NCBI RefSeq assembly: GCF_041146795.1
Contig: NC_135187.1
Location: 3,731,556-3,795,555, forward strand
Reading direction: 5' to 3'
DNA length: 64,000 nucleotides
Source of the DNA: Maylandia zebra
Lineage: Eukaryota > Chordata > Actinopteri > Cichliformes > Cichlidae
This document shows positions 1-9,329 of the stretch, piece by piece; the first letter of the stretch is position 1, and every line of letters begins with the position of its first letter. The notes under the pieces are model-generated. The model was not told the origin of the DNA. It was given only the letters and a program-made list of their open reading frames with translations, and did not search any database. Made by a program: the position numbers and the translations under genes.

Positions 1-119
1 CCAGGACAGACTCCAGTCTGAGGGAAAGCCCTTGTTGGCCAGACATGTGAGCGTGGCATTCCCCTGCTCCAGCTCCTTACTGGAAGGGGCGAGCACCGTC
101 AGGGTGGGACGGACATCAC
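1..119 (-). CDS. Ig light chain constant exon C1, truncated by window edge
   Basis: This is the N-terminal part of an immunoglobulin light-chain constant domain (C1-set Ig fold), which forms the secreted or membrane antibody light chain with a rearranged V-J. On the minus strand the exon opens just after a splice acceptor (tcctag at 125-120). It reads through the LTVLAPSS strand and the first domain cysteine (TLTC), and reaches FPSDWSLSW, which contains the invariant tryptophan, at the window edge. The second cysteine and the C-terminal Cys that pairs with the heavy chain lie outside the window. The acceptor phase matches the J donors at 715 and 939. It is clearly homologous to C2, C3 and C4. 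It looks intact as far as it can be seen. Confidence 0.93.
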
Positions 120-714
120 CTAGGAGACACCAATCAGCTTAGAGAACGGGTAACAGGTAGTTTCTGTCAGATGTTTTTCTGCTCCAACAGTCACTCGCAC
201 GTTGTTTCACTTCCCTTTAAGAAACCTCTCAGCACAGAAATAACAGCAGTGAAATATGTCCAAACCACATACAGAAGGAAAATATGTGTAACATTTTACA
301 AAAGAGTGTTAAAGTCAGGAAAATATGACTCACTCATGATTTTAAGTGTTATCTGGAAGTACTTTTAAAAACACAATTTACCCAAACAATTTTCTTCATA
401 AACAGAGATATTTACTGTACAATTAACCTTAATCTGAAATGGGGGAACATGATGCAGAAGAATTTTTATTCAAATAGAATTTAGTTTATCCACATCGTAC
501 TATAAAGAATATAGAGAAAAAAATCATTGAAGGAACAGTTTTATCAACAGCAAGTAGGTAAAGATTTCAAACACAAATTTACACATAAAATTCTGTCAGC
601 CTCCTTGTGATATCAGGAAAAACATCAAAAATAAATTGTGATGTTTTTCTCTCAGCCAACAATTGAAGCAAATATAAGATATTATTTTCACAGCTTTAAA
701 CAGTAAAAACTTAC
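120..714 (-). other. J-C intron of cluster A
   Basis: Non-coding, AT-rich sequence between the C1 acceptor and the J1 donor. The part from about 370 to 714 is recognisably repeated at 23,285-23,640, where a decayed C and a decayed J flank it, so the two stretches are paralogous J-C introns. No other gene is seen. Confidence 0.75.
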
Positions 715-752
715 TTCCAAATTCTAGTCTGGTTCCTCCACCAAAAGTCCAC
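715..752 (-). pseudogene. JL segment J1 without a usable 23-RSS
   Basis: A 38-nt light-chain joining segment on the minus strand that encodes [12 protein letters not shown] with the FGGG beta-bulge, followed by a consensus GTAAG donor (714-710). The coding part is intact. However, the sequence where the RSS should lie has only GTG left of the heptamer (positions 753-755), and no GGTTTTTGT nonamer is present 23 bp away. The sequence jumps from the CAGAGAG that lies outside the nonamer in J2 straight to the J, which suggests a deletion of the RSS. J1 could still act as a splice donor but should not recombine well. Confidence 0.8.
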
Positions 753-938
753 CACGACTCTCTGACTGTCAGGCTGAACTAAACCTACAAGCTCAAACAT
801 TTAAAGCAAATAATTGTCTTGAATAACCTTTTTTTCCAAATTTAAATAATTTTAAATGTTTACTTTTAGAAAACAGACTTATATCTATATATATTTTCTA
901 AAAAACTGGACATAGAAGTAACTTTGTTTTTGACTTAC

Positions 939-976
939 TTCCAAATTCCAGTCTGGTTCCTCCACCGAACGTGTAC
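939..976 (-). CDS. JL segment J2 (functional-looking)
   Basis: A 38-nt light-chain J segment on the minus strand that encodes [12 protein letters not shown]. It ends in a GTAAG donor (938-934) whose phase (one extra base) fits the C1 acceptor. A perfect RSS adjoins it. It is the only J of this cluster that looks able to recombine, and it lies 820 bp upstream of C1 on the same strand. Confidence 0.93.
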
Positions 977-1015
977 CACAGTGATACAAACTCATTGAGC
1001 CGCCGTACAAAAACC
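977..1015 (-). promoter_or_regulatory. 23-bp-spacer RSS of J2
   Basis: Heptamer CACTGTG (977-983), 23-bp spacer, nonamer GGTTTTTGT (1007-1015), read on the minus strand. This is the RAG1/RAG2 recognition site and it obeys the 12/23 rule with the 12-RSS of the V genes. Confidence 0.95.
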
Positions 1016-1478
1016 TCTGACTGTAGAGAGACACGGCTCTCTGACTCTGAAACAAACAAACAATTTTTTTGCACACTTTATTAATCCTTTAGAAAATTAG
1101 CTCTGTGCATTTAACTCATTGTGCTTGCGCTGGGCAGAGGGAGAAGGGGAGGTAGTTACACTCGTAGTTACTCATGAAAGTGGCCACTTCCATATATTGT
1201 TTTAGGAATTATCCAAAACATACAAGTTTCATTTATAGAATTTTTCAAGGGATCTTATATCCGTTTTCACTCTTGTATGCTTTTCATACAAGACAGATAC
1301 AAAATTTATGAGATTTTTCTAATAATATATCTCTATCTATCTTTTCCATATGGAGAAAGAGCTGGTTCTCTAAAAAGAGCCGGATTTCCCATCACCAGCT
1401 AAGTACTGAGCTATGGCTGCACTTTTGGGGTTTTTTTTTGTCGATTTATTCCCTGTGTAATTCTGACAGCTGATGTGA
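1016..1478. other. 5' flank of J2, no gene seen
   Basis: AT-rich sequence between J2 and the retrotransposon, ending with the TGTGA target duplication at 1474-1478. The last part (about 1450-1473) matches 23,651-23,677, the flank of a decayed J, so it belongs to the duplicated IgL unit. Confidence 0.6.
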
Positions 1479-2035
1479 TGTCACGGAAAAGAGGGACCCA
1501 GGCGCGGTTCTTCTTCACAGAAACACAGTGCGTTTATTTACAGTGAAACAGACAAGTCCAACAATTCACTCAAAAGTGCAATTTTCCAATCGTGCTCGTC
1601 CCTTGCTCCCAGTGCGTTCCGTGTTGTAACTCCCTTAGTGTGTGCTCCCCAACTCCCTTCTCCGCTCGCCCCTCCTGGAGGAAGAAGGAAAATCCAGCGT
1701 TAGCCACACGCTAGCCGAATAACACGCTCACACTGCTCGCACAGACTATACCAGTTCGGAGTAATAATCCCACGTCGACTGTCGCCGCGAGTCCAGGTTA
1801 AATACCCCTTTCTAGCCTGGAGGAATGATTACCAACCGCTGGTCAGGTAATCAGCTGCAGGTGGGCCGGCAACAGCGAAGAGGGACTCCCAATGATGACA
1901 GTTGCTAGGACACGGCTCTCCTACGGCGCGCACTTCCGTAAATAGCCCCGAGGAACAGGGAGGGAGAAGCAAACACACACACAGAAAACATAAACACAAG
2001 CAGGGTCGTCCGGAAAGAGCCGCCCGACCGTGACA
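1479..2035 (-). repeat. 3' LTR of the chromovirus
   Basis: A 557-bp LTR, the downstream one in the minus-strand sense. It contains a polyadenylation-type AATAAA (complement of 1533-1538) and the same predicted TATA and start region as the other LTR. Confidence 0.92.
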
Positions 2036-2046
2036 GTACCCCCCCC
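2036..2046 (-). other. polypurine tract
   Basis: On the minus strand, a G-run followed by TAC directly abuts the 3' LTR, the position expected for the plus-strand DNA primer. It overlaps the integrase stop codon. Confidence 0.8.
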
Positions 2047-3449
2047 TAACGGGAGCCTCCGGGCGACCTGGCAAACTTGTCCGGATGCCGGCGGCGGAAT
2101 TCTCCCACCATGCGATGATCGAGAATGGCAGACCGCGGCACCCAAGAACGTTCTTCCGGACCGTACCCCTCCCAATTCACCAAAAACTGAAAGCCCCTAC
2201 CGCGGCGACGGGCATCCATAATGCGAGTAATGGAATACGCCGGGGCGCCGTCGATAACCCGGGCGGGTGGTGGGGGCCCGGAGGGCGGGCACAAAGGGCT
2301 GGTCCGGACGGGCCTAACCTGAGAAACATGGAAGACGTTATGTACCTTCATAGCAGGCGGAAGGACCAGCTGGACCGTCACCGGGTTCAGGACCTCCTGG
2401 ATGGCAAAGGGGCCAAGAGACCGAGGGGCCAGTTTCTTGGACTCAGTCCGAAGAGGGATGTGCTTGCTGGAGAGCCACACCCGCTGGCCGAACTGATAAT
2501 CCGGAGCAGGAGTGCGACAGCGATCCGCCAATGCCTTGTTCCGCTCGGCCGTTCTCAGGAGTGCTGCGCGCGTGGCCCGCCAGACCCGACGACAGCGCCT
2601 AAGGTGGTGCTGGACCGAGGGAACCGCCAGCTCTCCCTCAGAGATGGAGAGGAGAGGGGGTTGATACCCCAGCGATGCCTCGAAGGGCGAGAGTCCAGTT
2701 GCTGATGACATGCTTGCGTTGTGGGCATACTCCACCCAGGCCAACTGGTCGCTCCAGGTCGCTTGGTTCGATGATGCAATGCAACGCAACATGGCCTCCA
2801 GCTCTTGATTAGCCCTTTCGGTCTGACCATTAGTTTGGGGGTGGAACCCGGAGGACAAACTGACCTGAGCTCCCAATTCTGCACAGAACTCCTTCCAAAC
2901 CCGCGAGGTGAACTGAGGGCCACTGTCGGATACGATGTCCTGGGGTATGCCATGGAGCCGAAACACATGCTGCGTCAGTAACTGGGCCGTCTCCAAGGCA
3001 GAAGGGAGCTTGGGCAGAGCAATGAAGTGGGCGGCCTTGGAAAAACAGTCAATAATGGTTAGAATGGAGGTGTTACCTGAAGAGGGAGGCAAGCCGGTGA
3101 CGAAGTCCAGGGCGATGTGCGACCACGGGCGTTTTGGAGTGGGTAATGGTCGCAGGAGGCCAGAAGCAGGTGAGTTGGAGGTTTTGTTCCGTGCGCACAC
3201 CGGGCTTGCCGCAACATAGTTCTGGACATCGAGAACAAGAGAGGGCCACCAAAACAAACGTCGTAGAAAGGAGACAGTGCGATTTTTACCTGGGTGGCAC
3301 GAAAACTTGGCAGTATGTGCCCAGTGAATGACCTGACTACGCGCTGTGGCCGGAACATACAGTTTCCCTTTCGGGCCCGTGCCAGGGTCGGGCTCCTGTC
3401 GCTGGGCGTCCCTGACCACCTTTTCAATCTCCCATGTCAGTGCACCCAC
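2046..3449 (-). pseudogene. integrase region of chromovirus pol, with chromodomain
   Basis: An open 467-codon stretch of retrotransposon integrase, which inserts the cDNA into the host genome. In order: an HHCC zinc-binding region (about residues 40-90) in which one cysteine of the C-x2-C pair reads serine (AASPVCAR); the catalytic core with the expected Asp (LDFVTGLP), Asp (VSDSGPQF) and Glu ([12 protein letters not shown]); and a C-terminal chromodomain ([11 protein letters not shown]... FLVNWEGY... SWVP), which in chromoviruses binds modified histones and steers insertion. It is in the same frame as the upstream RT ORF and is separated from it by a single TAA (3477-3479). It is therefore the end of one pol reading frame and not a separate gene, and the start shown is only the first ATG after that stop. 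Confidence 0.92.
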
Positions 3450-3476
3450 AATGCAGGTGGGGGGCAGGATGGGTTT

Positions 3477-4765
3477 TTACTTCTCGTCCTCATCGGTCAC
3501 GGGTACGAACTGGTGCGACAACGCGTCTGGCTTAGTGTTCCTAGAACCGGGCCTGTAAGTAATGGAGAAGTGAAAACGAGTAAAAAATAAGGCCCACCTG
3601 GCTTGTCGGGCGTTGAGGCGCTTGGCTGCCTGGAGATACGCCAGATTTTTGTGGTCCGTCCACACCACGAAAGGCTGCTCAGTGCCCTCCAGCCAATGTC
3701 GCCATTCCTCGAGGGCCCACTTGATGGCGAGCAACTCCCGGTCACCCATATCGTAATTTCTCTCGGCCTGAGACAACCTGCGGGAGAAGAACGCACAGGG
3801 ATGCAGCTTGCCGTCAATCCGTTGGGAGAGAACCGCCCCCACGCCCGAATCGGATGCGTCCACCTCCACGATGAAAGGCCGGCCGAGGTCCGCCTGGACG
3901 AGGACTGGAGCCGAGGAAAACAGGTGCTTGAGCCGATCAAATGCTTGCTGGGCTGCGGAGGACCACTGGAAAGACAACTTAGGAGAAGTTAGATTGGTTA
4001 GAGGAAGGGCTACCTTGCTGAAATCCCTGATAAAGCGGCGGTAGAAATTGGCGAAGCCCAGGAACCTCTGCACCTCCTTGCGGGTCTTGGGAATAGGCCA
4101 TTCCACTACGGCTTTGACTTTGGCTGGGTCAGCTCGCAAACGCCCCTGTTCCACAATGAAACCCAGAAAAGAAACTGTTTGCACATGGAACTCACATTTC
4201 TCCACTTTCACAAAAAGGCGGTTCTCCAATAGGCGGCGTAGAACCAGACGTACATGATTGATGTGCTCAGTCTGTGACCTGGAAAAAATCAGAATGTCAT
4301 CCAGATACACGAAGACAAAATGGTTAATAAAGTCCCTGAGCACATCATTAATCAGGGCCTGGAAGACTGCAGGGGCGTTAGTAAGACCGAAAGGCATCAC
4401 TAAGTATTCGAAGTGCCCCAGGTGGGTGTTGAAAGCCGTCTTCCACTCGTCACCCTTGCGGATGCGAACCAGATGATAGGCATTCCGAAGAGCCAGTTTG
4501 GTGAACAGGACCGCCCCCTGTAGTAGTTCGAATGCTGAGGCCAGCAGGGGGAGTGGATATTTATTCCTAACAGTGATCTTGTTCAGCCCTCGAAAGTCAA
4601 TGCAGGGACGCAGGCTCTTATCTTTCTTTTTTACAAAAAAGAATCCTGCTGCTAAAGGTGAAGTAGATGGGCAAATAATACCTGCGGCCAGAGACTCCGT
4701 TATGTAGCGTTCCATGGTCTCGCGTTCCGGTTTAGACAGACTGTAGAGCCGACTTGTTGGAAAGT
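3477..4765 (-). pseudogene. reverse transcriptase and RNase H region of chromovirus pol
   Basis: RT plus RNase H of a Ty3/gypsy element. Visible RT motifs: [23 protein letters not shown], and the catalytic YLDD. The first catalytic Asp is replaced by Ala (motif reads [11 protein letters not shown]). RNase H motifs follow ([22 protein letters not shown]). The frame ends in a TAA nonsense codon before integrase. At its upstream end the RT sequence stops near 4765, and unrelated sequence begins there that continues the same open frame by chance. The loss of the RT aspartate alone predicts no activity. Confidence 0.92.
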
Positions 4766-5664
4766 CCCCTGAAATCAACAGCAATTGAGAACAAATAGCT
4801 TTCTTTTCTTCTGTGTTATTATGATGTGCAATGACTATCCATAAGAGGAGTCTTTTATGTTGCCCCCATGAGACCATGTAATTGTTTTACTTTTATACTG
4901 GTAAAATGTGAAGAATTATTCATGCCATTGTACTGTCATTTACAGACAGGCAAGAAATTAAAGGCATACCCTGAACTCTTGACCCCCAGATGGGGAGACA
5001 CATTGCACTTTGCTGCCATGTTAGGGTGCACTTTTGCTATGACAGATTATGTTTGTCCTGTGACAAAGTATTTGAAGAAGTGTCAGTGAATAGTTGATTA
5101 TGAAAATGGTGTGATCATATACCATGGCTTTCACAGTCACCAGATCTCAACCAAGAGCATCATGGGAAATTTGACTGACATAACAGATAGATAATAGCTC
5201 TGTTAGTGTTTCAGAATCAATTCCAGTAAACACTGAAGCTCTTGCAGAGACATGTGTTGTACAAATACTTTATGAACTTGACTTTGCTTCTTTGGTTCAG
5301 GTCTGTTATGTTTCTACATATTTGTGTCTTTTAAACCTGTTGGCAGAGTATGCTATTTGTGTGTAACTTAATAAAAAAAATATACAACATGTTTGTCTTT
5401 CTATAGATTTTATTTATTTATGCTTGTATGTTTTGTCAGTGCCTTTTGGACTATAGTGATGCTGATTCAAAGAAGGTCAGTAAGTCCAAGTCATTCATTC
5501 ATTAAGTTATTCCACAACTCACTGTTACTGTAATACAAAACACTTTATTAAAATAAATGAAATGGTGAAACACAAGGACAACACTGCAAGCAATCAGTAA
5601 AACACAAAGACAGCACTACAATCAATCAGTGAACTTGATTCTGACTGTAATGTTTTTTAAAAGA

Positions 5665-5919
5665 TCAATTGTAAAGATCAAATGGCACCACCAGCTTTCC
5701 CAGGCACTGTTGATGTAAAGGCGCGTGGATACCCTCGGCTTGAAGAAGCTTCTCTGCGTGAGTCAAGGCAGTGACTTGGCTGAGCAGCTCCTGTGGAGGT
5801 TTGGGGAAGACCGTACTTCTCACCCGATAGTAACGTGCCTCTTTGGTTGCCATAAGTAGCGCCTGCTGACGATGTGCAGGGGCATCTGGATTAACTACCC
5901 GAATCGTCGGTGTCGCCAT
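5665..5919 (-). CDS. 84-aa ORF of unknown function inside the pol insertion
   Basis: I do not recognise this protein. It starts MATPTIRVVN, is hydrophilic and fairly basic in the middle (EARYYRVRSTVF), has a leucine-rich stretch (about residues 45-63) and ends PFDLYN. It has no signal peptide or membrane segment. A splice-acceptor-like ttttatag lies 7 bp before the ATG. It is GC-richer than its flanks, which hints at a real coding exon carried by, or captured in, the inserted element. It could equally be a chance ORF. Confidence 0.35.
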   Translation of the reverse strand: MATPTIRVVNPDAPAHRQQALLMATKEARYYRVRSTVFPKPPQELLSQVTALTHAEKLLQAEGIHAPLHQQCLGKLVVPFDLYN

Positions 5920-6140
5920 ACCAAGACTATAAAATGGAGTTAAAAAAGGTTAAATTATGTATTCAGCGTGGCGTCGTGTACTTTCAGCTAAATCCAGGAG
6001 CGTCTTAGAGTCGATAACTTACTGTAAACATAAAAGAAATGCTAGTTTCCATAAAGAATAGCGGACTTGCTGGCTTCTTCGCTGTACCGCCATATGTTGT
6101 TGTTTTGGTGACGCAACTTCCGCCGAGCAGACAATTGGTC

Positions 6141-6265
6141 GTCTACAGTGGGATTCGGCGCTCCCATTGGCCCGAGTCTACAGTGTCTACGCTCACCGTA
6201 GACTCCGGGCCAATGAAAACGACGTAACCGTCTACAGTCAGCGTAGACTTTGCACTACCGTAGAC
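6141..6265. repeat. cluster of GTCTAC/GTAGAC motifs with hairpin
   Basis: GTCTAC occurs at 6141, 6176, 6185 and 6230, and its complement GTAGAC at 6198, 6243 and 6260. Positions 6165-6185 and 6194-6215 form a near-perfect 21-22-nt hairpin with an 8-nt loop. This is probably the subterminal region of the inserted transposon. Confidence 0.65.
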
Positions 6266-6275
6266 TCGACCTCTG

Positions 6276-6846
6276 CCAACAGGGGAGCGCCTGGGAGTAA
6301 GTCGATTCCACAGTCGTAAGGCCGATGTGGAGGCAAAGACAACGCCTTACTTTTGCTGAATACCTGGCCGAGGTCGTGGTATTCGGCGAGCACCAAGGAA
6401 AGGTCGGGGGGTGAGGAGCTTTTCGCAGAGGCGGTCCCGGGATTGTCTGGGACAGCGGCAAGTAAACATTGTTCATGACACCGCGTGCTCCAGCCTGTTA
6501 CACACACTTTGGCCCAGTCGATTTGGGGGTTGTGATGTTGGAGCCAAGGAAATCCCAGTACCAGTGGGGTGTGGGGGGCTTTGAATACCAATAAACTGAT
6601 TTTCTCAGAGTGATTTCCCGAAATAACGAGTGTAACCTCCTGAGTGCGATGTGTGATGGAGGCTAGATGGCCGCCATTTAAGGCTGAGACCTTCAGGACC
6701 TCTGGAAGGGGAAGTAGAGACATTTTGTTCAGAACCAGAGTGAATGAGTGCGCAGCAGGAGTGAGTGAGGGAGTGAGACATTAATTTAGCAGGGCAGCTG
6801 AGGTGAGGGAACACTTTTGTTGTGCCGCCCGCCAGTATCCCCACAA
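6276..6846 (-). pseudogene. protease region of chromovirus, broken
   Basis: Remnant of the aspartic protease. A piece near 6745-6760 reads HSGSE in one frame where an active-site D-S/T-G is expected, and the rest of the domain (VSALNGG, TLVISGNHSE, LVLGFPWL) continues in another frame from about 6723 down to 6290. A frameshift, probably with a small deletion, and the Asp-to-His change make it inactive. The region then meets the foreign insertion. Confidence 0.8.
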
Positions 6847-7833
6847 TTACTGACGGGCCGACTCTTTTACTCGGTCTGGGCAGGAGTCAACAAAATGTCC
6901 TCTTTTTCCACAAAGAAAGCACTCACCAGTCCGTTGTTGGCGCCCCAGTCTAGAGGAGGAAAGCTTGGCTCCGCCGAGCTGCATGGGTTGCTCTTCATCC
7001 CCGTGTTGCTCCTCCTCCTCACTTCTCCACATCAGAGTAGGAAGGTCCCTAGATGTACCCGTGCCCCCAGCAGGCCGCCGACCATCCCCGGCTCTTTTGC
7101 CGAACTCCCGCATGTGGTCGTCTAAGTTAATACACACATTGATTAGAGCAGACAAAGCTTTAGGCAGTTCCTTGGTTGCTAACTCACGCTTAATATTCTC
7201 GTTAAGGCTGTTGAGGAAGGCTCCATGCAGTGCTTTCTCCTCCCAGCCCGACTCCTCCGCCAAGATCCAGAACTCCACGGGAAAGTCAGCAACACTCCTC
7301 CTACCTTGCTTCAGAGAAAACATGCGATGACCTGCGGCATCCGAGCTAGCGCCTTTATCAAATACACAGCGAAACTTGCTGAGAAAGACGTCATATGACA
7401 CAGAGGGCTGGGTATTTAAAACTGCCTGAGCCCATTGAAGTGCCCGCCCAGTCATAAGTTGCACCAAATAAGCGATTTTAGCAGAATCAGAGGCAAAGGC
7501 ACAAGGTTGCTGTCTAAACACAAGAGAGCATTGCATCAAAAAACCCCGGCTCTTCCCCAACTCGCCGTCAAATTTTTCAGGCGCGGGGAGTGAGTACTCT
7601 CGCTGCCGCGGTGGAGGTGAAGGAGGAAGCGGAAAGGCTGCCGCGGCTTCCAGCGAAGGGGCGGGCTGCGTTGGAGCCGTATTAGGTGAGGGAATCAACA
7701 TACCTTTAAGCTCTGTTATGGCTTGCAGAAGTGCGGTTTGTTCCTTTGAAACGTGCTTCAGCATTTCCTCGTGTCGCTCCAAAACCTCCGCTTGGATAGA
7801 CAGCTGGCGTGAAGCAGAATCCGCTGGGTCCAT
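6847..7833 (-). CDS. gag of the chromovirus, intact frame
   Basis: A 328-aa Gag, the structural capsid/nucleocapsid precursor of the retrotransposon. The ATG lies 17 bp after the 5' LTR. The N-terminal 60 residues are heptad-like (probable coiled coil), followed by a Pro/Ala-rich linker. The capsid-like domain includes EKFDGELGKSRGFL and the Gln-rich FRQQPCAFASD. A CCHC zinc knuckle for RNA binding (C-x2-C-x4-H-x4-C, starting at residue 305) is near the C-terminus. This is the same Gag class from which the vertebrate sushi-derived genes (PEG10/RTL family) arose. The frame is uninterrupted, unlike pol. Confidence 0.92.
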   Translation of the reverse strand: MDPADSASRQLSIQAEVLERHEEMLKHVSKEQTALLQAITELKGMLIPSPNTAPTQPAPSLEAAAAFPLPPSPPPRQREYSLPAPEKFDGELGKSRGFLMQCSLVFRQQPCAFASDSAKIAYLVQLMTGRALQWAQAVLNTQPSVSYDVFLSKFRCVFDKGASSDAAGHRMFSLKQGRRSVADFPVEFWILAEESGWEEKALHGAFLNSLNENIKRELATKELPKALSALINVCINLDDHMREFGKRAGDGRRPAGGTGTSRDLPTLMWRSEEEEQHGDEEQPMQLGGAKLSSSRLGRQQRTGECFLCGKRGHFVDSCPDRVKESARQ

Positions 7834-7837
7834 GGTG

Positions 7838-7848
7838 GTGGGATTATT
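7838..7848 (-). other. primer binding site, predicted self-priming
   Basis: The minus-strand sequence AATAATCCCAC begins one base after the 5' LTR. It is an exact complement of GTGGGATTATT inside the LTR (5' LTR copy at 8146-8136), which lies 31 nt after a TATTTAA box and is thus the predicted transcript 5' end. This is the Tf1 self-priming arrangement instead of a tRNA primer. Confidence 0.7.
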
Positions 7849-7849
7849 C

Positions 7850-8403
7850 TGTCACGGAAAAGAGGGACCCAGGTGCGGTTCTTCTTCACAGAAACACAGT
7901 GCGTTTATTTACAGTGAAACAGACAAGTCCAACAATTCACTCAAAAGTGCAATTTTCCAATCGTGCTCGTCCCTTGCTCCCAGTGCGTTCCGTGTTGTAA
8001 CTCCCTTAGTGTGTGTGCTCCCCAACTCGCTTCTCCACTCGCCCCTCCTGGAGGAAGAAGGACAATCCAGCGTTAGCCACACGCTAGCCGAATAACACGC
8101 TCACACTGCTCGCACAGACTATACCAGTTCGGAGTAATAATCCCACGTCGACTGTCTCCGCGAGTCCAGGTTAAATACCCCTTTCTAGCCTGGAGGAATG
8201 ATTACCAACCGCTGGTCAGGTAATCAGCTGCAGGTGGGCCGGCAACAGCGAAGAGGGACTCCCAATGATGACAGTTGCCAGGACACACCTCTCCCACAGC
8301 GCGCACTTCCGTAAACAGCCCCGAGGACCAGGGAGGGAGAAGCAAACATAACAAAACATAAATACAAGCAGGGTCGTCCGGAAAGAGCCGTCCGACCGTG
8401 ACA
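7850..8403 (-). repeat. 5' LTR of the chromovirus
   Basis: A 554-bp LTR. On the minus strand a TATTTAA box (about 8171-8177) precedes the predicted start at 8146 by 31 nt, giving a U3 of about 257 nt and an R-U5 of about 297 nt. Confidence 0.92.
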
Positions 8404-8408
8404 TGTGA

Positions 8409-9203
8409 AGCAAAATTACACAACCTTTATTTAATTTTTTCCCTATTGTTTACTGATTTCAATCCTATCTATATAAAATGTTAACGTGGAATATTGTGAC
8501 ATTCTGGCTGAACCATCAATCAACCATATGACAAAAGTAAGTAGGTAAAGTTTTATTTATGTTGCACTTTTCAAGACAAGGATCACAAAGTGCTTCATAT
8601 GAAAGTAACAGAGCATTAAGGAAAAGAGTTCACTAAAATCAAGTCTAAAAACATGACATTTGGTTTTTTCTTAAAAGACACCACTGCATCCACTCATCTA
8701 AAACTCAAAGGGAGAGAGTTCCAGAGTCTGGGTTCACTGTGGTAAAAGCTCTGTCTCCTTTAGTTTTCAGCCTTGTATGATGTACAGTAAGCAGACCCTG
8801 ATCACAAGACCTCAGGGACCTGCTGCAGACGTATGGCTGAAAAAGTTCAATGACGGTGCTCGCCTATCATATGTACAAAAGTGTAAAATGAATTGCAATG
8901 AACAAATAAATTAATAAATATGAATAACACGAGAGAGAACTAGAGATTTGACATGAGAATCCTAAATGTATGCAGAGTCAAGGCTTATCCCAAGAGTCCA
9001 GACAGAGGATTTAATTGTGATTAAATGATACAAAGAGCTTTCATTTCACTAGACACAAATCTGTCCAGGAAACAGACAAGGAATTCAGTTTTATCTTCAT
9101 TAACTTGAACCCCAGATCATTCTTTAAAATAATTTTATTCAAAAACATGTGAGCTGACTGATCCAATTCTCTGATAGAGTCAGATGATTTCCATAGAGAG
9201 GCA
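8409..9203. other. intergenic flank with a dispersed repeat
   Basis: No gene is seen. About 8410-8580 and 8875-9015 match 23,690-24,010 upstream of V4, so this is the duplicated V 5' flank. About 8570-8870 (cttttcaagacaagg onward) resembles a dispersed fish repeat absent from the V4 copy. Confidence 0.6.
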
Positions 9204-9250
9204 CTTTGCATCAGCAGCACCATGCTCCAGTGCTCTGGGAGAGTTTATAG
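9204..9250 (+). promoter_or_regulatory. V1 promoter: octamer-like and TATA-like
   Basis: CTTTGCAT (9204-9211) is one base from the Ig octamer ATTTGCAT, and TTTATAG follows at 9244-9250. The pair lies 126 and 86 bp before the leader ATG. Confidence 0.7.
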
Positions 9251-9329
9251 TCCTGAGAGTTGAACACTGGATGACTGACAGCTGTCCTTCATCACAACAG
9301 AAGCCACAGAAATCCTCCTCATCAAAAAC

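Larger units (their letters stand above)
4766..6275. mobile_element. about 1.5-kb insertion inside pol
   Basis: Non-retroviral sequence that interrupts pol between the end of the protease region (near 6290) and the start of RT (near 4760). The right end carries seven GTCTAC/GTAGAC motifs in both orientations and a hairpin, like the subterminal transposase-binding repeats of DNA transposons. I could not identify clean terminal inverted repeats or a target duplication, so the borders are approximate to within about 20 bp. It contains one short ORF (5665-5919, minus). Confidence 0.6.
1479..8403 (-). mobile_element. Ty3/gypsy chromovirus LTR retrotransposon (Tf1/sushi-like), inactive
   Basis: A complete-length provirus-like LTR retrotransposon that is transcribed on the minus strand. 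Both LTRs begin TGTCACGG and end GTGACA, and the element is flanked by the 5-bp duplication TGTGA (1474-1478 and 8404-8408). In minus-strand order it contains 5' LTR, primer site, gag, protease, RT-RNase H, integrase with C-terminal chromodomain, polypurine tract and 3' LTR. By eye I count about 15 differences between the LTRs, so the insertion is fairly recent but not new. It is dead: protease is frameshifted with an altered active site, pol carries a foreign 1.5-kb insert and a nonsense codon, and RT has lost a catalytic Asp. It separates J2 from V1. Confidence 0.93.

Noticed and set aside
2085-2705. Plus-strand 206-codon ORF across the integrase
   Set aside because: Shadow of the GC-rich integrase gene on the other strand, which has full family motifs.
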